From an uncultured bacterium (GTDB lineage Bacteria; Bacillota; Clostridia; TANB77; CAG-508): 64,000 bases of DNA. Below are positions 8,592-18,620 of this stretch, in pieces (the first letter of the stretch is position 1; every line of letters begins with the position of its first letter). Made by a program: the position numbers and the translations under genes. The stretch spans positions 1 through 64,000 of the forward strand of contig CAJMRY010000006.1 of the NCBI GenBank assembly GCA_905215935.1, in the 5' to 3' direction. Below the pieces are notes generated by a model that saw only the letters and a list, made by a program, of their open reading frames with translations, had not been told where the DNA came from and did not search any database.

Positions 8592-10367
8592 ATGAAGAGT
8601 ATAAATTTAAAAGAAACATACTTAAAGTTTTTTGAGGAAAAAGGACATAAAATTATTCCAAGTGCACCAGTTATTCCAGAAAATGACCCTACATGTCTAT
8701 TTAATACAGCAGGAATGCAACCACTTGTTCCATATTTAAAAGGTGAAAGTCATCCAGAGGGAACAAGATTAACAGATGTTCAAAAATGCTTTCGTACAAA
8801 CGATTTAGATGAGATAGGAGATAAAACTCATCATACATTTTTCGAAATGCTTGGAAACTGGTCTTTAGGAGATTACTTTAAACAAGAAGCAATTACTTGG
8901 AGTTTTGAGTTATTAACAAAATATTTAGAAATCCCAGTAGAGAAATTGGCTGTTACAGTATTTAAAGGAAACGAAATGGTACAAGCAGATGATGAATCAG
9001 CTGGAATTTGGAAAAGTGTGGGAATAAACCCAAAAAAAATTAAGTATCTTGGAGAAGATGATAATTGGTGGCCTAATATGGAACTTACAGGACCATGTGG
9101 ACCAGATACAGAAATTTTCTATTGGAGAAGCGAAGAAAAAGTGCCAGAAGAGTTTGATCCAGAAAATGAAAATTGGGTAGAAATATGGAATAATGTTTTC
9201 ATGCAATATAATCATGAACCAAATGGAGAGTTCACACCATTAAAAAATAAAAATGTTGATACAGGTTTAGGTGTAGAAAGAGTAACAGCAGTATTAGAAG
9301 GTGTTACAGATAATTACAAATCATCAATTTGGAAAGATGTAATTAAAAAAATAGAAGATATTTCAAATCATTCTTATGATGATGAAAAATATACAAAGAG
9401 TATGAGAATTATAGCAGATCATATAAGAGCAATAGTTATAATTAGTGGAGATGACGCAGGAATCAAGCCATCAAATACCGACCAAGGATATATTTTAAGA
9501 AGATTAATCCGTAGAATGATTCGTTATGCAAAGAAATTAGATATAGATATTAATGGAAATTGGGAAAATGAGCTTGCAGAATTAATTATTAATCAATATT
9601 CAAAATATTATCATGAACTTGAAAGAAATAAAGAAACAATATTAGAAGTTATAAAAAATGAAAAAGTAAAATTTAATAAAACTTTAGAAAAAGGATTAAG
9701 AGAATTTGAAAAAGCAGTTTCTCATTTAGACGGAAATAAAATTAATAAAGACATAGCTTTTAAATTATATGATACTTATGGGTTCCCAATTGAATTAACA
9801 GTTGAACTCGCAAAAGAGTCTGGATTAGAAGTAGATGTAGATGGGTTTTATGATAAATTTAAAGCTCATCAAGAAAAATCAAGAGCAGGATCTAATCAAA
9901 AATTTAAAGGTGGACTTGCATCTACTGGAGATATGGAAGTTAAATATCATACAGCTACACATCTTTTAAATGCAGCACTTAAAAAGGTTTTAGGAAGTCA
10001 TGTACATCAAAAAGGAAGTAATATTACAGCTGAAAGAATGAGATTTGATTTTTCTCATGATGAAAAAATGACTCTAAGTCAAAAACAAGAAGTAGAAGAC
10101 TTAGTAAATGAATATATTAAAATGTCAATACCAGTAGAAAAACTAGAAATGAATAAAGAAGAAGCTGTTAAAATGGGTGCAGAAGCAATGTTTATGGATA
10201 AATATGGAGATATTGTAACAGTATACAAAATAGGAGATGTATCTATAGAACTTTGCGGAGGTCCTCATGTAACAAATACTTCTGAGCTTGGAAAATTTAA
10301 AATTAAAAAGGAAGAATCTAGTTCAGCAGGTGTGAGAAGAATAAAAGCTATTTTAGTAGATGAATAA
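8592..10367 (+). CDS. alaS: alanyl-tRNA synthetase, short form without C-Ala domain
   Basis: Charges tRNA-Ala. At 591 aa it is about 280 residues shorter than the usual enzyme. The class II catalytic core is complete (LFNTAGMQPLVPYL, CFRTNDLDEIG, GLGVERV) and so is the editing domain (HTATHLLNAAL, then CGGPHV). The protein ends just after SSSAGVRRIKAI, so the C-terminal C-Ala/oligomerisation domain is absent. The stop is clean and there is no continuing frame, so this looks like a natural short form rather than a break. It is preceded by AAGAGGAG. There is no room for a T-box leader in the 85-base gap. Confidence 0.93.
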   Translation: MKSINLKETYLKFFEEKGHKIIPSAPVIPENDPTCLFNTAGMQPLVPYLKGESHPEGTRLTDVQKCFRTNDLDEIGDKTHHTFFEMLGNWSLGDYFKQEAITWSFELLTKYLEIPVEKLAVTVFKGNEMVQADDESAGIWKSVGINPKKIKYLGEDDNWWPNMELTGPCGPDTEIFYWRSEEKVPEEFDPENENWVEIWNNVFMQYNHEPNGEFTPLKNKNVDTGLGVERVTAVLEGVTDNYKSSIWKDVIKKIEDISNHSYDDEKYTKSMRIIADHIRAIVIISGDDAGIKPSNTDQGYILRRLIRRMIRYAKKLDIDINGNWENELAELIINQYSKYYHELERNKETILEVIKNEKVKFNKTLEKGLREFEKAVSHLDGNKINKDIAFKLYDTYGFPIELTVELAKESGLEVDVDGFYDKFKAHQEKSRAGSNQKFKGGLASTGDMEVKYHTATHLLNAALKKVLGSHVHQKGSNITAERMRFDFSHDEKMTLSQKQEVEDLVNEYIKMSIPVEKLEMNKEEAVKMGAEAMFMDKYGDIVTVYKIGDVSIELCGGPHVTNTSELGKFKIKKEESSSAGVRRIKAILVDE

Positions 10368-10495
10368 TTATGGAAAAAGTGGATAAATTAAGAATAATAA
10401 ATAATAAACTAACATACATAAGAAAAATAAAATAATTATAAATTAGGTAAAATAAATCTAAGATGCTTAAAAAATATATAAGTGGAGGAAAAAAT

Positions 10496-10843
10496 ATGGA
10501 AGATTGTATTTTTTGTAAAATAATAAAAGGAGATATTCCTGCAGATAAGGTTTATGAAGATGATGAGATACTTGCATTTAAAGATATAAATCCAGCAGCT
10601 CCTATTCATATGTTAGTTATTCCTAAAAAACATATCACTAATCTTCTAGAAATAGAAACAGAAGACGAAATATTAATTACAAAAATATATAAAGTGATCA
10701 ACAAAATAGTAAACGATATGAATATAGAAAAAGATGGATTTAGAGTAATAGTTAACTGCGGAAGAGATGCAGGACAAGAAGTAATGCATTTACATTTTCA
10801 CTTACTTGCAGGAAAAAAATTGGGAGATAAGATTGTAGGATAG
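10496..10843 (+). CDS. HIT family nucleotide-binding hydrolase
   Basis: 115 aa histidine-triad protein of the HINT type: CIFCKIIKGDIPADKVYED at the start and the triad VMHLHFHLLAG near the end. These enzymes hydrolyse AMP linked to lysine or other small groups. ATG 10496 is chosen because GTGGAGG lies just upstream; an earlier ATG at 10463 has no ribosome binding site and would add residues not seen in the family. Confidence 0.92.
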   Translation: MEDCIFCKIIKGDIPADKVYEDDEILAFKDINPAAPIHMLVIPKKHITNLLEIETEDEILITKIYKVINKIVNDMNIEKDGFRVIVNCGRDAGQEVMHLHFHLLAGKKLGDKIVG

Positions 10844-10995
10844 GTATATTACTATCTTATAAGCTATAGCCAAATATAGCTTAAATATTGATTATATAAA
10901 GCTACAAATGTTAGCGGAAAATGAAAAAAGTGTAGAATCTTAGATTAAATTATGTTATAATAATAATGTGATTATATTTAGGAGGAATTAAAGTA

Positions 10996-11682
10996 ATGGC
11001 TGGGAAAAAATTTAATACTTTTTTAAATATAGTATTGGTACTAGTAATATTATTGATTTTAGCCTGTATAGGCTTTGTAGGATATGATTATTTTTATAAA
11101 AAATATAAAAATGCGCTAGATGCAGAAAATGAAATAGAAAAGATTGACCAATATATAGCAGAAAATAATAATTTAGTAGTTGAAGTTAGTAATGATCCTG
11201 AAGAATCTGATAAAACAAAAAATACAAATAGTACAAATGGAACAAAAAGAACATATAATCCTAATACAAATTATGGTCTGACATATAGAGGATATGGCGT
11301 TTTAGGAAAAATAGAACTTCCTAAAGTTGGACTTCAGTATCCAGTACTTGAAACTATGACTAATGCTAAATCTATAGATGTTTCTGTAGCTATGCAATAT
11401 GGAGTAGGACTGAATAATATAGGAAATACAGTTATAATAGGTCATAATTATAGAAATGGAACTTTTTTTGGAAGTAATAAAAAAATGGTAGAGGGGGATA
11501 AAGTATATATTACAGATTTATCGGGGAACAGAGTAGAATACACAATATATAGTAAATATTTAACTCCTCAAGAAGATTATTCTTATGCACAAAGAGATAC
11601 AGGTGGTAAAAGAGAAGTTACATTAGTAACATGCCATTCAAACAACAAATATAGATTGATTTTGTGTGCAAAAGAGCAATAA
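10996..11682 (+). CDS. sortase family transpeptidase
   Basis: 228 aa. One N-terminal membrane segment (about residues 10-30), a charged stalk, then a sortase domain (about 95-228) with IGKIELPKVGL-like sheet start (seen as GKIELPKVGLQYPVLE), catalytic His in VIIGHNYRNG, Cys in LVTCHSNN, and Arg in YRLILCAKE. It attaches cell-wall-sorted proteins to peptidoglycan or joins pilin subunits. No LPXTG substrate gene is adjacent. It is shorter than most class B enzymes and resembles the small clostridial sortases. RBS is TAGGAGGAATTAAAGTA. Confidence 0.9.
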   Translation: MAGKKFNTFLNIVLVLVILLILACIGFVGYDYFYKKYKNALDAENEIEKIDQYIAENNNLVVEVSNDPEESDKTKNTNSTNGTKRTYNPNTNYGLTYRGYGVLGKIELPKVGLQYPVLETMTNAKSIDVSVAMQYGVGLNNIGNTVIIGHNYRNGTFFGSNKKMVEGDKVYITDLSGNRVEYTIYSKYLTPQEDYSYAQRDTGGKREVTLVTCHSNNKYRLILCAKEQ

Positions 11683-11871
11683 CTTTTAATCTAATTGTAG
11701 GATAGTTAGATTAAAATAAGAACTTGTAACAAAAATGTAATATGCTATTAATTTTAATACAAAACATATTTAAAAAAGTTACTTAATTTGAAATATAGAA
11801 CTGAAAAGCTAATTAATAGCAAACTAGTAATATAGTTTCAAAAAATAAATAAAATTTTAGTAATAAAATAG

Positions 11872-11900
11872 TTGACAAAAATATTAAAATGGGGTAAAAT
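11872..11900 (+). promoter_or_regulatory. sigma-A promoter of the tRNA operon
   Basis: TTGACA at 11872-11877, a 17-base spacer, and TAAAAT at 11895-11900, ending 33 bases before tRNA-His. Confidence 0.8.
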
Positions 11901-11933
11901 TATAAATGCATTTGTTAAATGGTGCAGAGTGAT

Positions 11934-12011
11934 GGTGGATGTAGCTCAGTTGGTTAGAGCGCTAGTTTGTGGCACTAGAGGCCGTGGGTTCGAGTCCCAT
12001 CTTCCACCCCA
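11934..12011 (+). tRNA. tRNA-His (GTG)
   Basis: Cloverleaf with the extra 5' G (G-1) typical of tRNA-His at 11934, D arm GCTCAGTTGGTTAGAGC, anticodon stem CTAGT/ACTAG around a seven-base loop TTGTGGC with anticodon GTG, T loop TTCGAGT and encoded CCA. One acceptor mismatch (T6-T67) is visible. Confidence 0.95.
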
Positions 12012-12024
12012 TTTTAAAATACAT

Positions 12025-12099
12025 TGGGCTGTAGCCAAGCGGTAAGGCACCAGACTTTGACTCTGGCATGCGCTAGTTCGAATCTAGCCAGCCCAACCA
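12025..12099 (+). tRNA. tRNA-Gln (TTG)
   Basis: Acceptor TGGGCTG/CAGCCCA, anticodon stem CCAGA/TCTGG around loop CTTTGAC with anticodon TTG, T loop TTCGAAT, and encoded CCA. It lies 13 bases after tRNA-His in the same unit. The loop has the normal seven bases, so this is not a four-base decoder. Confidence 0.95.
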
Positions 12100-12107
12100 A
12101 AAATATC

Positions 12108-12138
12108 AAAACTTTCAGAGATTTTCTGAAAGTTTTTT
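12108..12138 (+). terminator. terminator of the tRNA operon
   Basis: Arms AAACTTTCAGA and TCTGAAAGTTT followed by T run, nine bases after tRNA-Gln. Confidence 0.85.
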
Positions 12139-12210
12139 ATAATTAATTATAGTGCTTTTCAAAAACTTGTACAATATTAAGTTTTTTATTATATATATTA
12201 AAGAACAAAC

Positions 12211-12240
12211 AAACCTACTATCCTTTTGGATAGTAGGTTT
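12211..12240. terminator. bidirectional terminator
   Basis: Perfect 13-base arms AAACCTACTATCC and GGATAGTAGGTTT around TTTT, at the 3' end of the reverse-strand Cys-rich gene. Probably terminates that gene. Confidence 0.8.
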
Positions 12241-12265
12241 ATTTGGTTAGCAAGTAAAGACAAGA

Positions 12266-12967
12266 TTAACATTCACTGTTATCAGTAGAACAATAGCTAC
12301 AGCCATAGCCACCATTTAAATAGCTGCCACAACAACAGTCAAGATCGGGACAACCACATACACAGCCACTATTGGAGCAACTGCCACATTCATGGTCATC
12401 ATTAGGTTTACACTTATCATTGCAACAATCGTCACATCCACAGTTACCATTGCAACCACTGTCACACTTATGGTCATCGGTGGATTTGCAGCTATGATTA
12501 GAACAACCGCGAGATGCACAGTCTCCATTGCAACTACTGTCACACTTATGGTCATCGGTGGATTTGCAGCCATGATTAGAACAACCGCAAGATGCACAGT
12601 CTCCATTGCAACAATTGTCACATTCGCAGTCATCATCTAAACAACTTCCACATGCACAGCACTCATTACAACAACATTTACATGTACAGTTGCAACAGTC
12701 GTATTCATGGTAGTCATAAAGGTGTCCTGGAACTCCTTCTTTAGAATGATCAAAGTAGATCATAGAAAAAGATTCCTCTGGATTAGCAAAGAACCATCTT
12801 GTTACATCATAGCCATCTGCAGTAAGGTTGTTAGCTACTTCATCAAGAATGATTCCGTCAGGGAATTTGTATTGTGTTATTCCCTGATTAGTAAGCTGGT
12901 CTAATTTCTTCCGAATGGCATTCTCTTGGATTGGTACAGCCCTCATCCTGTTTTCAATTGCGTTCAT
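12266..12967 (-). CDS. Cys-rich repeat protein with foreign codon usage
   Basis: 233 aa. Residues 1-90 form a mixed domain (KFPDGIILDEVANNL, YDVTRWFFANPEESF); from about 95 on the chain is extremely Cys/Asn/Asp-rich, with 26-residue repeats containing GDCASCGCSNHGCKSTDDHK, suggesting metal binding or a cross-linked surface or spore layer. No family is recognised. ATG 12967 follows AGGAGG. Composition is much richer in G+C than its neighbours, and codon 19 is an in-frame CGG (complement 12911-12913) read as plain Arg. A +1 shift there would hit TAG three codons later. Likely a recent acquisition. Confidence 0.8.
   Translation of the reverse strand: MNAIENRMRAVPIQENAIRKKLDQLTNQGITQYKFPDGIILDEVANNLTADGYDVTRWFFANPEESFSMIYFDHSKEGVPGHLYDYHEYDCCNCTCKCCCNECCACGSCLDDDCECDNCCNGDCASCGCSNHGCKSTDDHKCDSSCNGDCASRGCSNHSCKSTDDHKCDSGCNGNCGCDDCCNDKCKPNDDHECGSCSNSGCVCGCPDLDCCCGSYLNGGYGCSYCSTDNSEC
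12458..12613. repeat. two 78-bp tandem repeats inside the Cys-rich gene
   Basis: Units 12458-12535 and 12536-12613 differ at only a few bases and each encode 26 residues, so the frame is kept. Near-identity suggests recent duplication and possible length variation between strains. Confidence 0.85.
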
Positions 12968-13209
12968 AGTATTTTCCTCCTGTTGTAAAAATAAATTTTG
13001 TGTTTCAAACATATAGGAATAAGATAATGAAATGTAGAACATTCCATAATACCTGAGAAAGAAATATCTTCTTCCACATTACATAAGAAAACACTAACAA
13101 TATTTTACAACAATTGACATAAAAAGTCAACTCATATTGTAACATTATGCATTGCATATTAAGTCCAAATACAAATAAATTAAATATTGTAAATAAATAA
13201 GTAAAATAA

Positions 13210-13264
13210 AAAGCACTAATTAGTATCATATATAGATTTGTATGATACTAATATCAAGTGCTTT
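13210..13264 (-). terminator. terminator of the small Cys-rich genes
   Basis: Arms AAAGCACT..TAGTATCATA and TATGATACTA..AGTGCTTT form a long hairpin. On the reverse strand it is followed by a T-rich stretch, after the stop of the gene at 13341. The rest of 12968-13340 shows no gene. Confidence 0.6.
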
Positions 13265-13340
13265 ATTATTAAATATTATACTCTAAAGATAACTATTTAA
13301 ATTTAATATTTAGAAATCAGGCAAATTGTTTGCTAATCTT

Positions 13341-13466
13341 TTAGCAACAACCACCTCTATTTCCACCGCAACAACAGCAGATTAATATTAAAACGATTAT
13401 TATCCAAATACAATCATCTCCGAATCCGAATCCACATCCGCATCCGCAACCTCTATTTTCTGGCAT
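13341..13466 (-). CDS. small Gly/Cys-rich membrane peptide
   Basis: 41 aa. The N-terminus alternates Cys and Gly (RGCGCGCGFGFGDDC), then a hydrophobic segment IWIIIVLILI, then Cys/Gly tail CCCCGGNRGGCC. The layout (short glycine-rich head plus one membrane span) recalls the YjcZ-type sporulation peptides of Firmicutes, but the Cys content is unusual, so the family name is only a suggestion. The ATG follows GAAAGGGGGG. It resembles the peptide gene next to it, pointing to a tandem pair. Confidence 0.65.
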   Translation of the reverse strand: MPENRGCGCGCGFGFGDDCIWIIIVLILICCCCGGNRGGCC

Positions 13467-13539
13467 AGAAATTCCCCCCTTTCAAAATGTACAAAACTTT
13501 CTTTAGTTCTACTTTTCTTTTTAGGCTAAGAAGAGTTTT

Positions 13540-13662
13540 TTAGCAACCGCATCCACAGTCGTTATTACAGCATCCTCTGTTACCACAGCTGCAGAAAAGT
13601 AGTAAGAATAGAATAATGAACCATAAAACTTCACTATTGCCATTATTACAACAAATTCCCAT
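13540..13662 (-). CDS. small Cys-rich membrane peptide
   Basis: 40 aa. Starts MGICCNNGNSEVLWFIILFL, one membrane span, then a Cys/Asn tail ending DCGCGC. ATG sits seven bases after TAGGAGGT. Same architecture as the peptide encoded at 13341-13466, so the two are probable paralogues, transcribed together away from mutL. The 290 bases between this gene and mutL (13663-13952) hold probably both divergent promoters; TATAAT occurs at about 13813. Confidence 0.65.
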   Translation of the reverse strand: MGICCNNGNSEVLWFIILFLLLFCSCGNRGCCNNDCGCGC

Positions 13663-13952
13663 ATTACTACCTCCTATAAAGAATGTTTTTTTTCTTGTTC
13701 TTTAGTATGATATATATTATTCTAAAAACTAAAAAGTGTTACATTTCTGAAAAAGCATATTGATAAAATTAAAAAAGTATGAAATAATCTGTACAAAGAG
13801 AATAAGTTAGTGGTATAATTTCAAAAACTGAAATATTACATAATACTTCAAGTGATATATGAACTATAAAATGAAGAAATGAAACTGTTAAATATAAATA
13901 AAATAAGGTTATTAAATATTAACGAAGTATAGATAAAGTTTGGAGGCACGAA

Positions 13953-16296
13953 ATGGGAAATATAGTATTATTAGATGATTTAACAATAAATAAAATAGCA
14001 GCTGGTGAAGTTATTGAAAGACCAGCTTCAGTAGTTAAAGAATTAGTAGAAAATTCAATAGATGCAGGTGCAACCAATATATCAATAGAAACAAGAAATG
14101 GTGGAATATCTTACATAAGAATAACTGATAACGGAAAAGGATTTATGCCAGATGATATGGAAATCGCATTCGAGAGACATGCAACAAGTAAAATAAGAAA
14201 AGCTGAAGACTTAGAAACTGTTAAGTCTATGGGGTTTAGAGGAGAAGCTTTAGCTAGTATTGCAGCAATTTCTAGAGTAGAATTAACATCAAAAACAGAA
14301 GAAGCAAGCTTTGGATATAAAATAATAGTAGAGGGTGGAAAAATAATAAGCAAAGAAGAAGTAGGATGCCCTAAAGGAACTACTATAACAGTAGAAAACT
14401 TATTTTTTAATACACCAGTTAGATATAAATTTTTGAAGAAGGATTTTACAGAGGCTGGCTATATAGAAGATGCAGTTACAAGAATTGCTCTTGTAAATCC
14501 TAATATTGCAATTAAGTTAATAAACTCTGGTAAAATAATAATTCGGAACTAATGGAAATGGTGATAGTAAAAGTGTTATATATAATATATATGGTAAAGA
14601 TATTGCAGAAAATATATTAAATGTAGATTATGTATATGATGATATTAAAATTACAGGAGTAATTGGAAAACCAGTAATTGCACGTTCTAATAGATCTAAT
14701 CAATTATTTTTTGTTAATAAAAGATTTATAAAAGATAAAGCGTTAACTAGTAGTGCAGAACAAGGGTTTAAAGGAATGCTAACAATAGGTAAATATGGTT
14801 TCCTAATATTAAATTTAGAGGTGGATCCTCATAAAGTAGATGTAAATGTACATCCAGCAAAATTAGAAGTACGATTTGAAGAAGAGAGTAAAGTTTTTAA
14901 GGCAGTTTATCATGCAATAAAAGAAACTCTGTTAAATTCAGATTTAGTAAGAGAAACAGAAAAAACATCAGAATATAATACAAACAAACAACAGGAACAA
15001 ACATCTACAAATAATGTAGAAGAAAAAAGTAGCATTGAAAAACTAGAAAGTATAAATCCTACATTTGGAGCTTTATTTAAAAAGATAGTTAACAATAATT
15101 CAATGGAAAATCGAAGCAATATGCAAAATAATGTAATTGAAGAATTATTTAATAATAAATTTGATAAAAAAGAGATAGATAAACCGAACAATTCTACTTT
15201 GGAAGCTGAAAATATACAAGACACAATAAATATAAAAGAAGAAGTAAAAGAAGAACTGCAAAAAGGTATAAATAATGAAGAGATAAAAGAGTTACAAAAT
15301 GATATAGAACAGGAAAATAGAAAAGAGCTACAAAATGATATAAAACAAGTAGAACTTGAAAAAGAAATTGAACAAGAGAATAATATAAATATAGAAGAAA
15401 CAAAAATTGAAGCAGAAAGTAACAATCAAAATAGTGAGATTGTAAATAATTTAAACAATGAAGTCAATATTGAAAACGAGCAAGAGATTAATCAAGAAAA
15501 TATCAAGAAAATTATAGAAAATATAAATAAACTTGAAGAAAATAAAATAGATATAGATGATAAAAATTTCGAAGAAATGTATGCTAAAATGTTTGGAAAA
15601 TTACCAAATAAAGATTTACAATTAAAGGAAGATGATGAAGAATATAAAATTAAAGATTTAAGTACTTCAGTTTCAGCAGAAAATATTAGTTTGTTTGCAA
15701 ATAGTAGTTATAATAGTATTCCAGATTACAAATTTATAGGAATTGCTTTTTCTACATATATAATAATTGAAATGAATAAAGAAATATATATTATAGATCA
15801 ACATGCTGCACATGAGAGAATTATGTATGAGAAAATCAAGAAAAATTATTATTCAGATGGTCCAAAAGAATCTCAATTAATGTTATTGCCAGATATAATA
15901 ACATTAACACATAAAGAAATGGGAATTGCTAAAGATAATATCAAACTATTTGAAAAAGCAGGATTTACTTTAGAAGAATTTGGAGAAAATACTATAAAAA
16001 TTTCTGGAGTTCCTAATATATGTATAGATTTAGAAACTAAAGAGTTATTTTTAGAAACACTTGATGAAATTAATACTGTGGCAAGAACTGCTAAACAAGA
16101 AATAGAGGAAAAATTTATTGCAACACTTGCGTGCAAGTCTGCAGTTAAAGCTAATATGGCTTTAACAAAAGAAGAGGTAGATAATTTAATGAAAGAACTT
16201 TTATTATTACCAAATCCTTTTACTTGTCCACATGGTAGACCTACAGCAATAAAAATGTCAAAGATAGATATAGAAAAGAAGTTTTCTAGAAGATAA
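13953..16296 (+). CDS. mutL: DNA mismatch repair protein MutL, +1 shift at CGG 14544
   Basis: MutL couples MutS mismatch recognition to strand incision. It is 780 aa when C14544 is skipped. The GHKL ATPase domain is present: AAGEVIERPASVVKELVENS, DNGKG and GFRGEAL. Immediately after the shift it reads IIIGTNGNGDSK, the usual strand context, and then FFVNKRFI and VDVNVHPAKLEVRF. Residues about 350-570 are a long Glu/Asn/Lys-rich linker. The C-terminal endonuclease domain has DQHAAHERIMYEK (the DQHA(X)2E(X)4E motif), ACKSAVKANM and CPHGRPT. In the zero frame translation ends in the ATPase domain right after the site. Confidence 0.92.
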
Positions 16297-16318
16297 AAAT
16301 AAGAGGAAAGATTTTAAG

Positions 16319-17240
16319 ATGATAAAACCAAAAGTTATAGTTATATGTGGCCCTACAGCATCAGGCAAAACTGCTCTATCTATAGAACTTGCCAAAAAAA
16401 TAAATGGAGAGATTATATCAGCAGATTCTATGCAAATATATGAAGATATGGACATTGGAACTGCTAAACCAAGTAAAGAAGAAATGGAAGGTGTTAAACA
16501 TCATCTAATTGGACATGTATCTCCTGAAGAAAGATATAGTGTTGCAAGATATAAAAAAGATGCAATAAAAAAGATAGAAGAAGTATTAGAAAAAGGAAAA
16601 TTCCCAATTATAGTTGGTGGAACAGGATTATATGTGGATTCATTAGTAAATTGGGTAGAATATGATGAAATCGAAATTGATTTACAATATAGGGATTACT
16701 TAGAAAGTTTAATGGAAAAAGAAGGATTAGAATATTTATACAATAAAGCAAATGAAATAGATTCAAAAGCAATGGAAAAAATAAGCAAAAATGACAAAAA
16801 AAGAATATTTAGAGTGCTTGAAATATATCACTCTACTGGAAAAACAAAAACAGAGCAAGAGATAGAATCAAGAAAAAAAGATAATCCATACGATTTTAGA
16901 GTGTTTGGTATTAATATGGAAAGAGAAAAGCTATATGAAAGAATTAATCTAAGAGTAGATATAATGATGAATCAAGGATTAGTTCAAGAGGTAGAAAATA
17001 TAGTGAAAAAATATAAGCGGTTATCCAACTGCTATGCAAGCTTTAGGATATAAAGAAGTGTATGAATACTTAAAAGGTGAAATAAATAAAGATGAAATGA
17101 TAGAAAAAATAAAACGTGAATCAAGAAGATATGCAAAAAGACAGATAACTTGGTTTAAAAGAAATCAAAATATAATATGGTTAGATGGATTAGAAAATAA
17201 ACAAAATAATATAAAAATTATTTTGGAGGGAATAAAGTGA
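16319..17240 (+). CDS. miaA: tRNA dimethylallyltransferase MiaA, +1 shift at CGG 17018
   Basis: Adds the isopentenyl group to A37 of tRNAs that read UNN codons; 306 aa after skipping C17018, the normal length. The P-loop GPTASGKTALSIELA is at residues 11-25, followed by SADSMQIYEDMDIGTAKP and VGGTGLYVDSL. The restored Gly234 gives KGYPTAMQALGYKE, the conserved segment, and the tail has KRQITWFKRN. It is translationally linked to mutL (22-base gap) and to the next gene (GTGA overlap), as is common in clostridia. Confidence 0.93.
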
Positions 17241-18507
17241 ACAGAAAAAATACAAAAGTAAAAAATAATTTTTTAGCGAAAAATAAGAAAAAAATTGTTT
17301 TAATTATATTAATGATTATAATTATATATGCTATATGTATGCTATGTGTATTACTAAGAAATCCAGTTGATACAGTTTTAGTTGAAAAAGGAAAACTTTA
17401 TTTAGAAGAAGCAACGGCAGGCTATATAATAAGAAATGAAACAGTAGTAGAAGGTGAAAATTATAAAAATGGAATTGTACCAATAAAGACTGAAGGAGAA
17501 AGAGTTTCTAAAGGAGATTCTATATTTAGATATTATTCCAATAGTGAAGATAATTTAATAGAAAAGATACAAGATTTGGATAAAAAGATACAAGAAGCAA
17601 TGAGCAAAGAAAATAATTTGTTTTCTAGTGATATTAAACTATTAGATAGTCAGATAGAATCTAAATTAAATGACATATATGAATTAAATGATATACAAAA
17701 GATAACAGAATACAAAAAAGATATTAATACATATATAACAAAAAAAGCTAAAATTGCTGGAGAACTTAGCCCAGCTGGTTCTTATATAAAAAAATTAATA
17801 GATGAAAGAAGTGGATATGAAAAGAGTCTAAATAATAATTCAGAATATGTTGACGCACCAATTAGTGGGCTTGTTTCATATCGTGTTGATGGATTAGAAA
17901 ATGTTTTAACAACAGATGATTTTTCAAAATTAAATAAAGAATTTTTAGAAAAACTAAATATAAAAACAAGTCAAGTTATAGCATCTAGTAGCGAAAAAGG
18001 AAAAGTTATTGATAATTTTGAATGTTATTTAGCAACTATTATTGATTCTGAAAAAGCAAAAGAAGCCGAAGTAGGAGATAGAATTAAAATTAGATTACCA
18101 AATAGTAAGGAAGTAAATGCTAAAATAGAATATATTGAGTCAGATAATGGAAATATAGTTCTTGTATTAAAAATACAAGAGTATGTTGAAGAACTTATTT
18201 CATATAGGAAAATAGCATTTGATATAATATGGCGGAAGTGCAAGCCGGATTAAAAGTGCCAAATACAGCTATTTATTATGAGAATGATTTGGCTTGTGTA
18301 GTTAGAGATAGAGCGGGATATTTAGAAAAAATATATGTAAAAGTGTTAAAACAAAATGATAGATATTCTATAGTAAGTAATTATTCAAGTAAGGAACTAG
18401 AAGAATTAGGATATGATTCTGATTTTATTAGTAATAAAAAATCCATTAGTTTATATGATGAAATTGTACTTAAAATGACGGAAGATAAGATTAAATCAAT
18501 TAAATAG
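17237..18507 (+). CDS. HlyD-like membrane protein, two +1 shifts at CGG 18233 and 18246
   Basis: 422 aa after skipping both Cs. One N-terminal membrane segment (about residues 20-40) is followed by a lipoyl/barrel-sandwich hybrid region, a short coiled coil (about 100-175), and a beta-rich C-terminus, the plan of HlyD-type adaptor proteins in Gram-positives. The two sites are 13 bases apart. The restored segment IIWGSASGLKVPNTAI has the conserved GLKVPN. Skipping only one C leaves the chain out of frame, so both are needed. The gene commonly lies between miaA and sepF in clostridia. The exact role is unknown. Start GTG 17237 overlaps the miaA stop. Confidence 0.8.
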
Positions 18508-18620
18508 ATATATCTACTAGACTAGTATGTGACCATTAAGGAGATGTGAAGAGTAATACTGACTAATATTACATTAATGTTACAGAAATATTAAGTTATT
18601 ATTACAGAAAGTAAAAAGTA

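Noticed and set aside
10258..10263. CGG across codon borders, for example TGC GGA in alaS and GAC GGA or AAC GGA in several genes.
   Set aside because: These occur without any frame break, so they are not shift sites.
12392..12640. Forward-strand frame opposite the Cys-rich gene.
   Set aside because: It mirrors the 78-bp repeats and lacks a start signal; the reverse-strand gene has AGGAGG and a sensible protein.
14910..15425. Long reverse-strand open frame inside mutL.
   Set aside because: It is a Ser/Leu-rich mirror of the low-complexity Glu/Asn linker of MutL with no ribosome binding site.
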